DNA from: JBDLID01 sp039715055
Lineage (GTDB): Bacteria > Desulfobacterota > Desulfobulbia > Desulfobulbales > Desulfocapsaceae
Assembly: GCA_039715055.1 (NCBI GenBank)
Contig: JBDLID010000015.1
Coordinates: forward strand, 1-34,759
DNA length: 34,759 bases
Direction of reading: 5' to 3'
The position numbers were made by a program, and so were the translations under genes. Below, in pieces: positions 9,257 through 16,369 of this stretch. Positions within the stretch are counted from its first letter, which is position 1. Every line of letters begins with the position of its first letter. The notes beneath the pieces were generated by a model that saw only the letters and a list, made by a program, of their open reading frames with translations, did no database searches and was not told where the DNA came from.

Positions 9257-9283
9257 TTGACAGACAAGTCTGTCTGGTATAGT
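9257..9283 (+). promoter_or_regulatory. Promoter with embedded TetR-type operator palindrome
   Basis: A -35 TTGACA (9257-9262) and a -10 TATAGT (9278-9283) are separated by 15 bp. Between and over them lies a perfect palindrome, GACAGAC-AA-GTCTGTC (9259-9274), in the position expected for a TetR-family repressor that blocks its own promoter. The start codon of the truncated tetR lies only 9 bp past the -10, so the transcript would be nearly leaderless. The operator is intact although the repressor gene is not. Confidence 0.7.
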
Positions 9284-9291
9284 CATGTCCC

Positions 9292-9483
9292 ATGAGCAGC
9301 GAATCTGAATCATTACCCAGAGATAGAATTATAGAAACAGCACTGCGTCTTTTCTATAAACAAGGATATCTTGCTACTGGTATCAACCAGATTCCCACCT
9401 TATTTATACCGCCAGGCTGTCCGAACAACCGGGACCACCTCTCCGAACTCCTCAATACCGTCAATACCACGTTGTGCTCTTGA
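9292..9483 (+). pseudogene. Truncated TetR-family regulator
   Basis: The first ~34 codons are a clear TetR N terminus: RDRIIETALRLFYKQGYLATGINQI is the usual first helix and the start of the helix-turn-helix. After GINQI the similarity stops. The sequence IPTLFIPPGCPNNRD and a short tail follow, and the frame ends at codon 64. A functional TetR protein is about 190-210 residues, so the recognition helix and the whole ligand-binding domain are missing. This is best read as a deletion remnant. The operator-like palindrome just upstream is well preserved, so either the deletion is recent or another TetR protein uses the site. The upstream RND efflux genes are a typical target of such regulators, but they are 6 kb away. 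Confidence 0.75.
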
Positions 9484-9613
9484 CTAACATTCATGCAATA
9501 ATGTAAATTTAATAGAAATAATTCTTATTTATGAAATAATATCACATTCGTTGTGAATCAGGTCAGTAAGCTGCTACTCAGCTTCCATTTGCACCAATCA
9601 AAACTATCGTACT

Positions 9614-11890
9614 ATGATTACAAAATGGAAAGTCATATTGTCAGTTATGGTGCTGTTAATAATAATTTGCACGATATTCGGGGGACTTGTATTACGGCTA
9701 AACGATGAAAAAATCAAAGCTATAATTGATGGGAAGGCTGAGAGTGCCATGGTGATGGCGGAGACTACTCTCTTTGATTTTTCCTACGTATATCGAGACA
9801 GAATTAAAACGTTTACGAACCCTAAAGTTTCCCCAAGTAGAGAGCGAATGATTCAAGCTTTTGCTGAGAGGGATCGTGAAACATTGCTCAAAATGAGCAG
9901 GCCAATACTCAAAGTTTTTAAAAAAAACCCCCATTTTTCAACCATTGGCTGGATCACTCCTGATAATCGTGTCTTCTTGCGTATTCATGCCCCCGAGTTA
10001 TTTGGTGATGAGGTCAGCAAGATCAGGCCTGATATTGCTGCTGCAAATCGGGAACAACAGCAGAAATACGGATTTGATGCCGGAGTTTCCGGCATGCAGT
10101 ATCGAATAGTACAGCCGGTTTTTTATAAAGATAAATTCGTTGGTTCAGTTCAATTTGGTATAAAAGCTGCTTTTATTTTTGACACCATGTGGGACAGGTT
10201 AAAGATTCATGCCGGGATGGCAGTGCTGACCAGTGAGAGTGGAACCTTACTCAAATCAAAAATGCCGGGACTTGTCTCCGGCGAACATACGATTAGAGCC
10301 AATGATGTTGAGATGTATGGCCCCATAGCAGATCAGCTTGACTGGAGTAAAGATAAGCAAAGAGTTGTCTTGCATGGTGATATTCACACCATTCTCAACA
10401 TTCTACCGGTAAGCAATTTCAGGAATGAGAAACTCGGTAATTTTTTTGTGGCTTTGCAGATTTCTGACGAACTTGCCCAAAAACAAAAACTCTTTCTCTT
10501 GATGCTCATCATGAGCGGAATTATCCTTCTCGGTTCATTTCTTATTCTGTACTTCAGCTACGGGAACCTTGTCGGAAAAATATTGATATTGAATCAATCT
10601 CTTGAAAAAAACAACCTTGAGCTTGAAGACAGGGTAAAAGAACGTACAAGGGAATTTAATCAGGCTGCCAAAAGGGCCGAAGCGGCAAATCAGGCGAAAC
10701 GTGTTTTTCTTGCCAATATGAGCCATGAGATTCGTACTCCGATGAATTCTATTATTGGCCGAACAAGCCTGGCTCTTGACAACAATCTTGATCAGGAAAC
10801 CCGAGCTCATCTGGAAATGATTTCCAGTTCTGCAGATAATCTTCTGGCTCTGATCAATGACATTCTCGACTTTTCAAAAATAGAAGCTGGTGAGCTGAAA
10901 ATTGTAAACAAGCCATTTGACCTTCATGAAGCCATAAAATCCTGTCTTAAAATCATCACTGTTCTTTTGGAAAACAACGATAAGGGATTAGAGTTAAAAT
11001 GCGCTATCGCACCGGATGTTCCGCAGGCAGTAATAGGTGACACCTCGAGACTCAGACAGATTATCCTTAACCTGTTGGCAAACAGCGTTAAGTTTACAGA
11101 CGAGGGACGAATCGATTTGTTTGTGGACCGTCTGCGCTCAGATGACAGCCAAATCCGGCTGTCTTTCAAGATTCAGGATACCGGAATAGGTATAGCACCA
11201 GAGAAGATGGGACATATATTCGAACAGTTTTCCCAGGCAGATGAGACTATAACAAAAAAACATGGTGGTACTGGACTTGGCCTGACCATCTGCAGGCAAT
11301 TATGTCTCCTCATGGGTGGTGATATAGAGGTCGACAGTGTGGTGGGCAAGGGGACAACTTTCACATTCGCCCTCGGCTTCCAACCTCATGATAGAAAGAA
11401 TCTCCCTGTTAAAAAAATAGAGGAACACAAGAAGGAACAACCACGCCCCCCCTCCCTTTCGCTGCTCCTTGTGGAAGATAATGAGCCCAATCGTATTCTG
11501 GCTAGAATGGTCCTGGAAAAAAACAAGCATAAAGTAACTGAAGTCCACGATGGTTTACAGGCCTTAAAGGTGCTGGCAAAAAATGACTTTGATGTAGTCT
11601 TGATGGATATTCAGATGCCGGTTATGGATGGTCTCACCACCACCGAAATTATCCGTAAGGTGGAGTGCGGTAACCAGGTAGAAGAGATAGAAGAGCAACT
11701 GGCAGAGCAACTTCGCACCCGTTTTGCTGGTGGCCATCTCCCTATTATTGCCTTGACAGCTAATGCCATGAGTGGAGACAGGGAGCAGTGCCTGGCGGCA
11801 GGCATGGATGACTACCTGGCCAAGCCATTCAACCCTGAAGCCATTACTGCTGTTTTCAGCAAGCTGGCCACCGATCATTTTTCTTCATAA
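9614..11890 (+). CDS. Membrane hybrid histidine kinase (Cache-type sensor, HisKA, HATPase, receiver)
   Basis: This is a 758-residue sensor kinase. Two membrane helices (about residues 7-28 and 294-316) flank a periplasmic sensor region of Cache type that contains HFSTIGWITPDNRVFLRIH. A coiled coil (LEDRVKERTREFNQAAKRAEAANQ) leads to the dimerisation domain with NMSHEIRTPMN, phospho-His near residue 371. The ATPase domain follows (NLLANSVKFT, IQDTGIGI, GGTGLGLTICRQL). A receiver domain at about 615-755 has VEDNEPN, the phospho-Asp in VVLMDIQMPVMDG, and YLAKPF. The receiver carries an unusual acidic insertion of about 20 residues after IIRK (near VEEIEEQLAEQLRTR). No output domain is present. 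The gene is visibly more AT-rich than its neighbours, lacks a clear ribosome binding site and sits between a broken tetR and a gene-poor stretch, all of which suggest acquisition. The signal is unknown. Confidence 0.92.
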   Translation: MITKWKVILSVMVLLIIICTIFGGLVLRLNDEKIKAIIDGKAESAMVMAETTLFDFSYVYRDRIKTFTNPKVSPSRERMIQAFAERDRETLLKMSRPILKVFKKNPHFSTIGWITPDNRVFLRIHAPELFGDEVSKIRPDIAAANREQQQKYGFDAGVSGMQYRIVQPVFYKDKFVGSVQFGIKAAFIFDTMWDRLKIHAGMAVLTSESGTLLKSKMPGLVSGEHTIRANDVEMYGPIADQLDWSKDKQRVVLHGDIHTILNILPVSNFRNEKLGNFFVALQISDELAQKQKLFLLMLIMSGIILLGSFLILYFSYGNLVGKILILNQSLEKNNLELEDRVKERTREFNQAAKRAEAANQAKRVFLANMSHEIRTPMNSIIGRTSLALDNNLDQETRAHLEMISSSADNLLALINDILDFSKIEAGELKIVNKPFDLHEAIKSCLKIITVLLENNDKGLELKCAIAPDVPQAVIGDTSRLRQIILNLLANSVKFTDEGRIDLFVDRLRSDDSQIRLSFKIQDTGIGIAPEKMGHIFEQFSQADETITKKHGGTGLGLTICRQLCLLMGGDIEVDSVVGKGTTFTFALGFQPHDRKNLPVKKIEEHKKEQPRPPSLSLLLVEDNEPNRILARMVLEKNKHKVTEVHDGLQALKVLAKNDFDVVLMDIQMPVMDGLTTTEIIRKVECGNQVEEIEEQLAEQLRTRFAGGHLPIIALTANAMSGDREQCLAAGMDDYLAKPFNPEAITAVFSKLATDHFSS

Positions 11891-12544
11891 TCTTAGGCAC
11901 CATACTGCTAAACAACAGAGAGGGGTACATAGTTTCTCTGCAGGCAGTAAGAATGGCCAGTGGAAATCTCTGTAAATTCAGATACTCCTAAAACGTTACC
12001 TTTTTGTATAGTGTTCCAAAGTTCTGACTTTTCAGACGGTTGAGCATTAGCTCTTCTACTGAATTTGAGATCATCAAGAAGAAGGTTAACTTGCAGCATT
12101 TTATAAATGATTAAGTAAATTGCCTCTAGTTTTGTAGACACATCTGATTCTCTTCTTAATCTGGTAACACAGTGCAGATCCACCGCCAATGGTTCCATCA
12201 TTGAAACTGAATTGACAATCCACAGCAATAAATATCCGGGCCCATATGGCCCAACATTGGAAGCTCCGGGAGGGACTCACTTTTCTGCCCCATTGTCATC
12301 TGCTTGACCAGTATCTTTGAGGAGCGCAAAAGATGTCCGAAGGACCAAATTTTACCGGACTGTTTAAAAAAAGTGCACAACAGCCTGAAAAATAGGTATT
12401 TCTACCTATTGTTTAATTCATTTAATTACAATAAGAATATACAGCAGTGGTGAGCGGGAGTACCTGTCCGACTCACAGTCACCGGCAGTATCGTCCATGT
12501 TACTGTCGCAACAGTCATGCACTTGAGCAAACAGGAGAGCTCAT
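11891..12544. other. Gene-poor stretch, possibly decayed coding sequence on the minus strand
   Basis: About 650 bp lie between the kinase and the PilZ gene. On the minus strand, two adjacent open frames (12380 to 12198, then 12228 to 11908) overlap in different frames. They read like a frameshifted protein relic, with stretches such as VTRLRRESDVSTKLEAIYLI. I do not recognise it, and neither frame has a ribosome binding site. A transposase or phage remnant is possible but unproven. The right end holds the regulatory box at 12391-12410 and the PilZ promoter region, with a small hairpin ACTGT-CGCA-ACAGT at 12502-12515. Confidence 0.5.
12391..12410 (+). promoter_or_regulatory. Inverted-repeat regulatory box upstream of the PilZ gene
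   Basis: AATAGGTA-TTTC-TACCTATT is a perfect 8-bp inverted repeat. A possible -10 (TATACA, 12438-12443) follows with no good -35, as expected for an activator-dependent promoter. The core TAGGTA-N4-TACCTA is found again at 15828-15843 upstream of another small gene. The half-site TACCTAT fits the NarL/FixJ-type heptamer pattern (TACYYMT), so a LuxR-class response regulator is one candidate binder. Confidence 0.55.
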
Positions 12545-12889
12545 ATGCTGGTCAATGCAATCAATGAAAAAAGGTCCACAACACGCTTCAACCTGACAAC
12601 CAAGGTTGTCATTTCCAACCCGGACCGTGGAAACGTCAACGGCACCATCAAGAACCTCAGTGCCACCGGAGCTTTAATCCATACCGGGGAAATGGCCATG
12701 CCCATAGACAGTGAGTGCATGCTCTCAATAACTCTGACGGGAGAGAGCAGCAACCTGGTCATCAGAGATCTTTCGGCAATAGTCATCCGAAATGATCCGG
12801 AAGGAATGGCAGTTTACTTTCCCGACTCCATGGAATGGCTGGCACTCTTCTACATGTATAAAAACAAACTCAAGTTCGAACTGCAGTAA
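12545..12889 (+). CDS. PilZ-domain protein (c-di-GMP binding)
   Basis: This 114-residue protein is a single PilZ domain. It has the two c-di-GMP-binding elements: an Arg pair at the N-terminal side (EKRSTTRFNL, RxxxR) and NLSATGALI, which matches the family's (D/N)xSxxG motif, near residues 37-45. It has no signal peptide or membrane helix, so it is cytoplasmic and probably acts as a c-di-GMP receiver on motility, adhesion or polysaccharide secretion. The start at 12545 follows a good ribosome binding site (AGGAG). It stands alone, with the inverted-repeat box at 12391-12410 about 145 bp upstream. No diguanylate cyclase is present in the window, so its signalling partners are elsewhere. The family call is firm; the target is unknown. 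Confidence 0.88.
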   Translation: MLVNAINEKRSTTRFNLTTKVVISNPDRGNVNGTIKNLSATGALIHTGEMAMPIDSECMLSITLTGESSNLVIRDLSAIVIRNDPEGMAVYFPDSMEWLALFYMYKNKLKFELQ

Positions 12890-12981
12890 GAACCGGTTAT
12901 CCCCTCCTGCGAGGCAGCTGTTCCGGCCTGGAAGAGCTGCGTATTGTACCAGGCGGTAAAAATACAACTCCCTGTAGGGTG

Positions 12982-13048
12982 CCTTGAAAAATTACCTTTC
13001 AGAGTCTGGGCGAGGTAAGGGTAGACTCCGAAAGGCAATTTTTCAAGG
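12982..13048. repeat. 67-bp near-perfect hairpin element
   Basis: The arms CCTTGAAAAATTACCTTTC (12982-13000) and GAAAGGCAATTTTTCAAGG (13030-13048) pair with a single mismatch. Inside them GAGTCT and AGACTC pair again around a short loop. This makes an almost continuous stem of about 25 bp. It lacks a T-run and the arms are AT-rich, so it looks like a MITE/REP-type element more than a terminator. One arm recurs at 4711-4728. Confidence 0.7.
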
Positions 13049-13130
13049 TGGCCTGTAGAAACGATGCATCGGGATCGGCCATGATCCTGACAAAGTTATT
13101 TCACGACATTTAACCAGACAAAGAGCAGCC

Positions 13131-13550
13131 ATGGAACAATCCTGCAATCGTACCGTTGGTCGTGTTTTTATCCTTTATGGTGAGGTCACCGCCATTAATC
13201 AATATGGTGGAGTTCGCTTCCTGGCTCCCAATGACGATGTCTATATCGGTGATCAGATCGTCTCCGGAGTGAATGGCCGGGTCTCCCTTTGCTTTGACAC
13301 GCCAGGGGCAGACCGACTCGACCTCACCGCCAACTCAAAGATTACTCTGGATGATTCCCGCCTGAAAAAACTGGGGATCAAATTATCTCCGGCTGCAGAT
13401 GCGGGCGACCCGCAATCAGGATCTGGAGGCTATTTTAACCACTCCGGCAAAAATAGGGCTGCAACCCATTCAAGCACCACGGACTTCCCTGCAGAGAACA
13501 ACAACTCTCTCATCGTGTCAGACCTGGTCGGCACTGATATAGTTTCATAA
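13131..13550 (+). CDS. FecR-like / adhesin retention-module-like small protein
   Basis: This 139-residue protein has an N-terminal beta-rich domain (about residues 8-75) with the pattern GRVFILYGEVTAINQYGG, then GDQIVSGVNGRVSLCF and LTANSKITLDD. The pattern matches the FecR-like fold and the N-terminal retention modules of large type I-secreted adhesins (GxV...GD.I.TG..G.V.I.F...L). The remaining ~60 residues are low-complexity and rich in Gly, Ser and Asn. It has no signal peptide or membrane helix. In adhesins this module sits at the start of proteins thousands of residues long. Here it is free-standing and closed by a strong terminator, so it is either a small stand-alone protein or the remnant of a lost adhesin. 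The start lacks a strong ribosome binding site. The family call is by pattern only. Confidence 0.65.
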   Translation: MEQSCNRTVGRVFILYGEVTAINQYGGVRFLAPNDDVYIGDQIVSGVNGRVSLCFDTPGADRLDLTANSKITLDDSRLKKLGIKLSPAADAGDPQSGSGGYFNHSGKNRAATHSSTTDFPAENNNSLIVSDLVGTDIVS

Positions 13551-13583
13551 GGCTCTGCCTTTAAACCTCACTTCTCTTTAGTA

Positions 13584-13618
13584 AAAAGGGCTGTTTCCAT
13601 ACGGGAGGCAGCCCTTTT
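13584..13618 (+). terminator. Rho-independent terminator
   Basis: AAAAGGGCTG (13584-13593) pairs with CAGCCCTTTT (13609-13618), ending in a T-run, 33 bp after the stop of the FecR-like gene. The symmetric A and T tails would also allow weak action on the other strand. Confidence 0.8.
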
Positions 13619-13765
13619 CATATCCGGCTCTACTGGTATCACAGCTGTTGCTCCTCCGGGCAAACCGGCCTGAATTCCTTTTTTCCTTGAAAATTTGGCC
13701 TGCTCTGGCATCATGGGGTTGACTATTAAAAAGCCACTGAAAGATCATAGTTTGAAGGAGGAAAA

Positions 13766-15718
13766 ATGGCAGGCAAAACCGGGCAGGAGCAGGTGGACGA
13801 CTCCCTTGAAGAGAAGTTAACGCAAGCCATTGCCAGGCGGCAGGAGCTGGAAAATGAACTGGACCATTACAAGCTGATGGTTGACCAGGCCAGCGACCTG
13901 ATGCACTCAGTGACACCGGAAGGTCGATTTTTGTATGTCAACGAAACCTGGAAAGAGGTACTTGGCTACAGTGATGAGGAAATCAGCAACCTCCAGATGA
14001 TGGATATTGTAGCCCCGGACTGCCGGGGGACCTGCAATGAGATTTTCCAATGTCTGATCAACGGTGATCAGATCGACCGTAACCAAACCACCTTTATCGC
14101 TCGTAACGGCTCGCGTATCAAGGTGGAGGGACGCTGCCGGACCCACTTCCAGGACGGCAAACCTCTGATGATGACCGGGGTTTTCAGGAATACCACGGAT
14201 AAAAACCTCCACACTGAAGCTCTGCAGGACAGTGAAATGCGTTATCAGGATCTTTTTGAAAACGCCCATGATCTGATCCAGATCGTACAGCCTGACGGCA
14301 AACTCCTCTACGTCAATCACTCCTGGCGGCAGACATTCGGCTACAGCGAAGAAGAGGTCAAGTCACTCACCATCTTTAAGCTGATTGCCAGGGATTGTCA
14401 CGATCATTGCCAGAATGTCTTTCAACAGGTCATCAGCAAAGCCGGGGTCCATGTCATCCGCTCAACCTTTCAGGCCAAAAACGGTCGCCGGGTATTTGTC
14501 GAAGGCAACGCCAAATGCAAATTCGACGATGAAGGGCAGCCGCTCTATACCCAGTGCATATTCAACGATGTCACCGACAAACGCAGAATGGAGGAGGAGC
14601 TGTTCAAGGCCCAGAAACTTGAATCAGTGGGGGTCTTTGCCGGAGGTATTGCCCATGATTTCAACAACCTGCTCACCGCCATCCTCGGCAACATCTCCAT
14701 GGCCAGATTCCATCTTGACGAACAGCACCCGGCCTGGCAACGGCTGGCGAGAACGGAAAAAGCCTCCATGCAGGCAAAAAACCTGACCCAGCAGCTGCTC
14801 ACGTTTTCCAAAGGCGGCGCGCCTATCCTCAGGACCACATCTATCAATGACCTGTTGGAAGATTCCATTGGTTTTACCCTCCGCGGCTCATCGATCAAAC
14901 CGATTTATGAACTGGCGCCCGAGCTGTGGCCGACCAAGGTCGATAGTGGTCAACTCAGCCAGGTGACCCAGAACCTTGCATTGAATGCCAGTCAGGCCAT
15001 GACCGGCAGTGGCGGTAAATTTACCGTCACCTCCGCCAATGTAAACCTGGCGAAAGACGAACTGCCTCCCCTGCCTGCCGGTGACTATATCCACCTGTCT
15101 TTTAAGGATCAGGGCCACGGCATCAGTGAAAAAGACATCACCAGAATTTTTGACCCCTACTATTCCAACAAGGCCACCGGCAGCGGGCTGGGACTGGCCA
15201 TCTCCTACTCGATCATCAAGCAGCATGACGGCCACATCAGCGTCGAATCCTCACTGGAAGAGGGAGCGACATTCCACATATACCTGCCGGCCTCGCCCAA
15301 TGAAAAGCTGCCGGCTTTTCAGCCTCCCAGAAAAACGGCGAGCCTCAACGGCAAAATTCTCTTCATGGATGACGATGACATTGTCCTCGACGCAACAGTG
15401 GATATGTTGAGCGCCCTTGGCTGTGAGGTGGAAGTGGCTCGCGACGGAGAAGAGGCCATTGAAATATACCGCAAGGCCCTCCAGGACAAACAGCCTTTTT
15501 CCGGTGTCATCATGGACCTGACGATTCCAGGGGGAATGGGGGGCAAGGAAACCATTGACCACCTGCGTCGGATCGACCCTGAGGTCAAAGCCATTGTCTC
15601 CAGCGGTTATGCCAACGATCCCATTATGGCCAACCATGAACAGTACGGTTTCAGCGGGGTGGTCCCAAAACCATACACCATGGAGGATCTCAGCCGGGCT
15701 GTACGGGAGCTCCTCTAG
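13766..15718 (+). CDS. Soluble hybrid histidine kinase (PAS-PAS-HisKA-HATPase-receiver)
   Basis: This 650-residue kinase has no membrane helix, so it senses a cytoplasmic signal. After a short coiled coil come two PAS domains of similar sequence: about 36-145 (SVTPEGRFLYVNETWKEVLGYS) and about 160-270 (IVQPDGKLLYVNHSWRQTFGYS). The pair looks like an internal duplication. Each PAS domain has nearby Cys residues (PDCRGTCNE and ARDCHDHCQN) that could matter for redox or metal sensing. The dimerisation box is FAGGIAHDFNN with the phospho-His near residue 297. The ATPase domain has FKDQGHGI and GSGLGLAISYSI. The receiver domain, about 530-650, has MDDDD, the phospho-Asp in VIMDLTIPGG and PKPY. A strong ribosome binding site (GGAGGAAAA before ATG) sets the start. 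No partner regulator is adjacent. Confidence 0.93.
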   Translation: MAGKTGQEQVDDSLEEKLTQAIARRQELENELDHYKLMVDQASDLMHSVTPEGRFLYVNETWKEVLGYSDEEISNLQMMDIVAPDCRGTCNEIFQCLINGDQIDRNQTTFIARNGSRIKVEGRCRTHFQDGKPLMMTGVFRNTTDKNLHTEALQDSEMRYQDLFENAHDLIQIVQPDGKLLYVNHSWRQTFGYSEEEVKSLTIFKLIARDCHDHCQNVFQQVISKAGVHVIRSTFQAKNGRRVFVEGNAKCKFDDEGQPLYTQCIFNDVTDKRRMEEELFKAQKLESVGVFAGGIAHDFNNLLTAILGNISMARFHLDEQHPAWQRLARTEKASMQAKNLTQQLLTFSKGGAPILRTTSINDLLEDSIGFTLRGSSIKPIYELAPELWPTKVDSGQLSQVTQNLALNASQAMTGSGGKFTVTSANVNLAKDELPPLPAGDYIHLSFKDQGHGISEKDITRIFDPYYSNKATGSGLGLAISYSIIKQHDGHISVESSLEEGATFHIYLPASPNEKLPAFQPPRKTASLNGKILFMDDDDIVLDATVDMLSALGCEVEVARDGEEAIEIYRKALQDKQPFSGVIMDLTIPGGMGGKETIDHLRRIDPEVKAIVSSGYANDPIMANHEQYGFSGVVPKPYTMEDLSRAVRELL

Positions 15719-15827
15719 CCTGCAGTCACCGACCTCTCAGGTCAGGACAGAACTCTCCGGCCTGCCGCCCAGCAGCTCACCCTGGTGGTTGCCAACCAAC
15801 GTAAACAACACCATTTTTTTAACTGCA

Positions 15828-15882
15828 TAGGTATGAATACCTAGTACTAATACCTAACAGAAAATTGGTATTTACACCCATA
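15828..15882 (+). promoter_or_regulatory. Cluster of inverted-repeat regulatory boxes upstream of the Arg-tailed membrane protein
   Basis: TAGGTA-TGAA-TACCTA (15828-15843) has the same core and spacing as the PilZ-gene box at 12391. Next come AATACC (15849-15854) and GGTATT (15867-15872), an inverted pair 12 bp apart. The segment GGTATTTACACCCAT (15867-15881) matches GGTATTTCTACCTAT of the PilZ box at 12 of 15 positions. Together they look like two or three binding sites stacked upstream of the -10 at 15904. Confidence 0.6.
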
Positions 15883-15903
15883 TTATCCGGTTTCCTTCCG
15901 TGC

Positions 15904-15909
15904 TATAAT
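15904..15909 (+). promoter_or_regulatory. -10 element of an activator-type promoter
   Basis: A perfect TATAAT (15904-15909) lies 54 bp before the ATG at 15963. No good -35 is present at 16-18 bp upstream (only TATTAT/TTATCC), which fits activation through the boxes at 15828-15882. Confidence 0.55.
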
Positions 15910-15962
15910 GTGAAATTAAAGAGACAATAGGAATCTTGCAAACTATCAGTGGAGGAATCGAT

Positions 15963-16220
15963 ATGTTTTACAAACCTGAGTTGATCATCCTTGTCTGGCT
16001 TATTCCTGTCCTCATTCATTTCTTCATCCCCCTGGCCCTCGGGCTGACCCACTTCCTGATCCCCTTTCTTGGAACTGAAAAATCTACTACCCTGGTCGGT
16101 ACACAGGCCAGATCGGCAGATGGTGTCGTAGACCGACGTTCAAGGGTGAGGGAACGGCGCCAATATGACCGCCGCAGAGCAACCATTAATACCGTGGATT
16201 CCGCTCCGGCCCTGGCCTGA
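15963..16220 (+). CDS. Small membrane protein with Arg-rich C-terminal tail
   Basis: I do not recognise this 85-residue protein. Its first ~36 residues are strongly hydrophobic, with ELIILVWLIPVLIHFFIPLA as one long or two short membrane segments interrupted by Pro and His. The rest is hydrophilic and ends with DRRSRVRERRQYDRRRA, a basic Arg/Asp tail. Similar RR-repeat strings often occur near PilZ-domain sequences, as an impression from family patterns rather than proof. The start at 15963 is chosen because GGAGG lies 7 bp upstream. An in-frame TTG at 15936 has no such site. The gene is alone, with the shared TAGGTA-N4-TACCTA box upstream. Its function is unknown; the regulatory link to the PilZ gene is the best clue. 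Confidence 0.7.
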   Translation: MFYKPELIILVWLIPVLIHFFIPLALGLTHFLIPFLGTEKSTTLVGTQARSADGVVDRRSRVRERRQYDRRRATINTVDSAPALA

Positions 16221-16232
16221 GTTAACAGACTC

Positions 16233-16251
16233 ACTGCAGGCACCCTGCAGT
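16233..16251 (+). other. Hairpin at the end of the small membrane protein gene
   Basis: ACTGCAGG-CAC-CCTGCAGT is a perfect 8-bp stem with a 3-base loop, 13 bp after the stop codon. There is no T-run, so it may only stabilise the transcript end or act as a weak terminator between the convergent genes. Confidence 0.45.
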
Positions 16252-16369
16252 TATCAGATTCTGCGGAGCAGTGGGTCACAGTGCTTCACCACTCCTCACA
16301 ACAATCCTGATGACAAGTACGGCTCAGCTGTTTTCTGCGGTCCTGCGTCCTCCAAATTGACACTTCCTC

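Noticed and set aside
9542..9556. TCACA-N5-TGTGA as a CRP/FNR-type site before the second kinase
   Set aside because: The half-sites face the wrong way for CRP (TGTGA-N6-TCACA), and the spacing is off.
11908..12380. Minus-strand frames as a hypothetical gene or transposase
   Set aside because: Two frames would need to be joined by a frameshift, no ribosome binding site is seen and I recognise no family; kept only as a possible relic in the intergenic entry.
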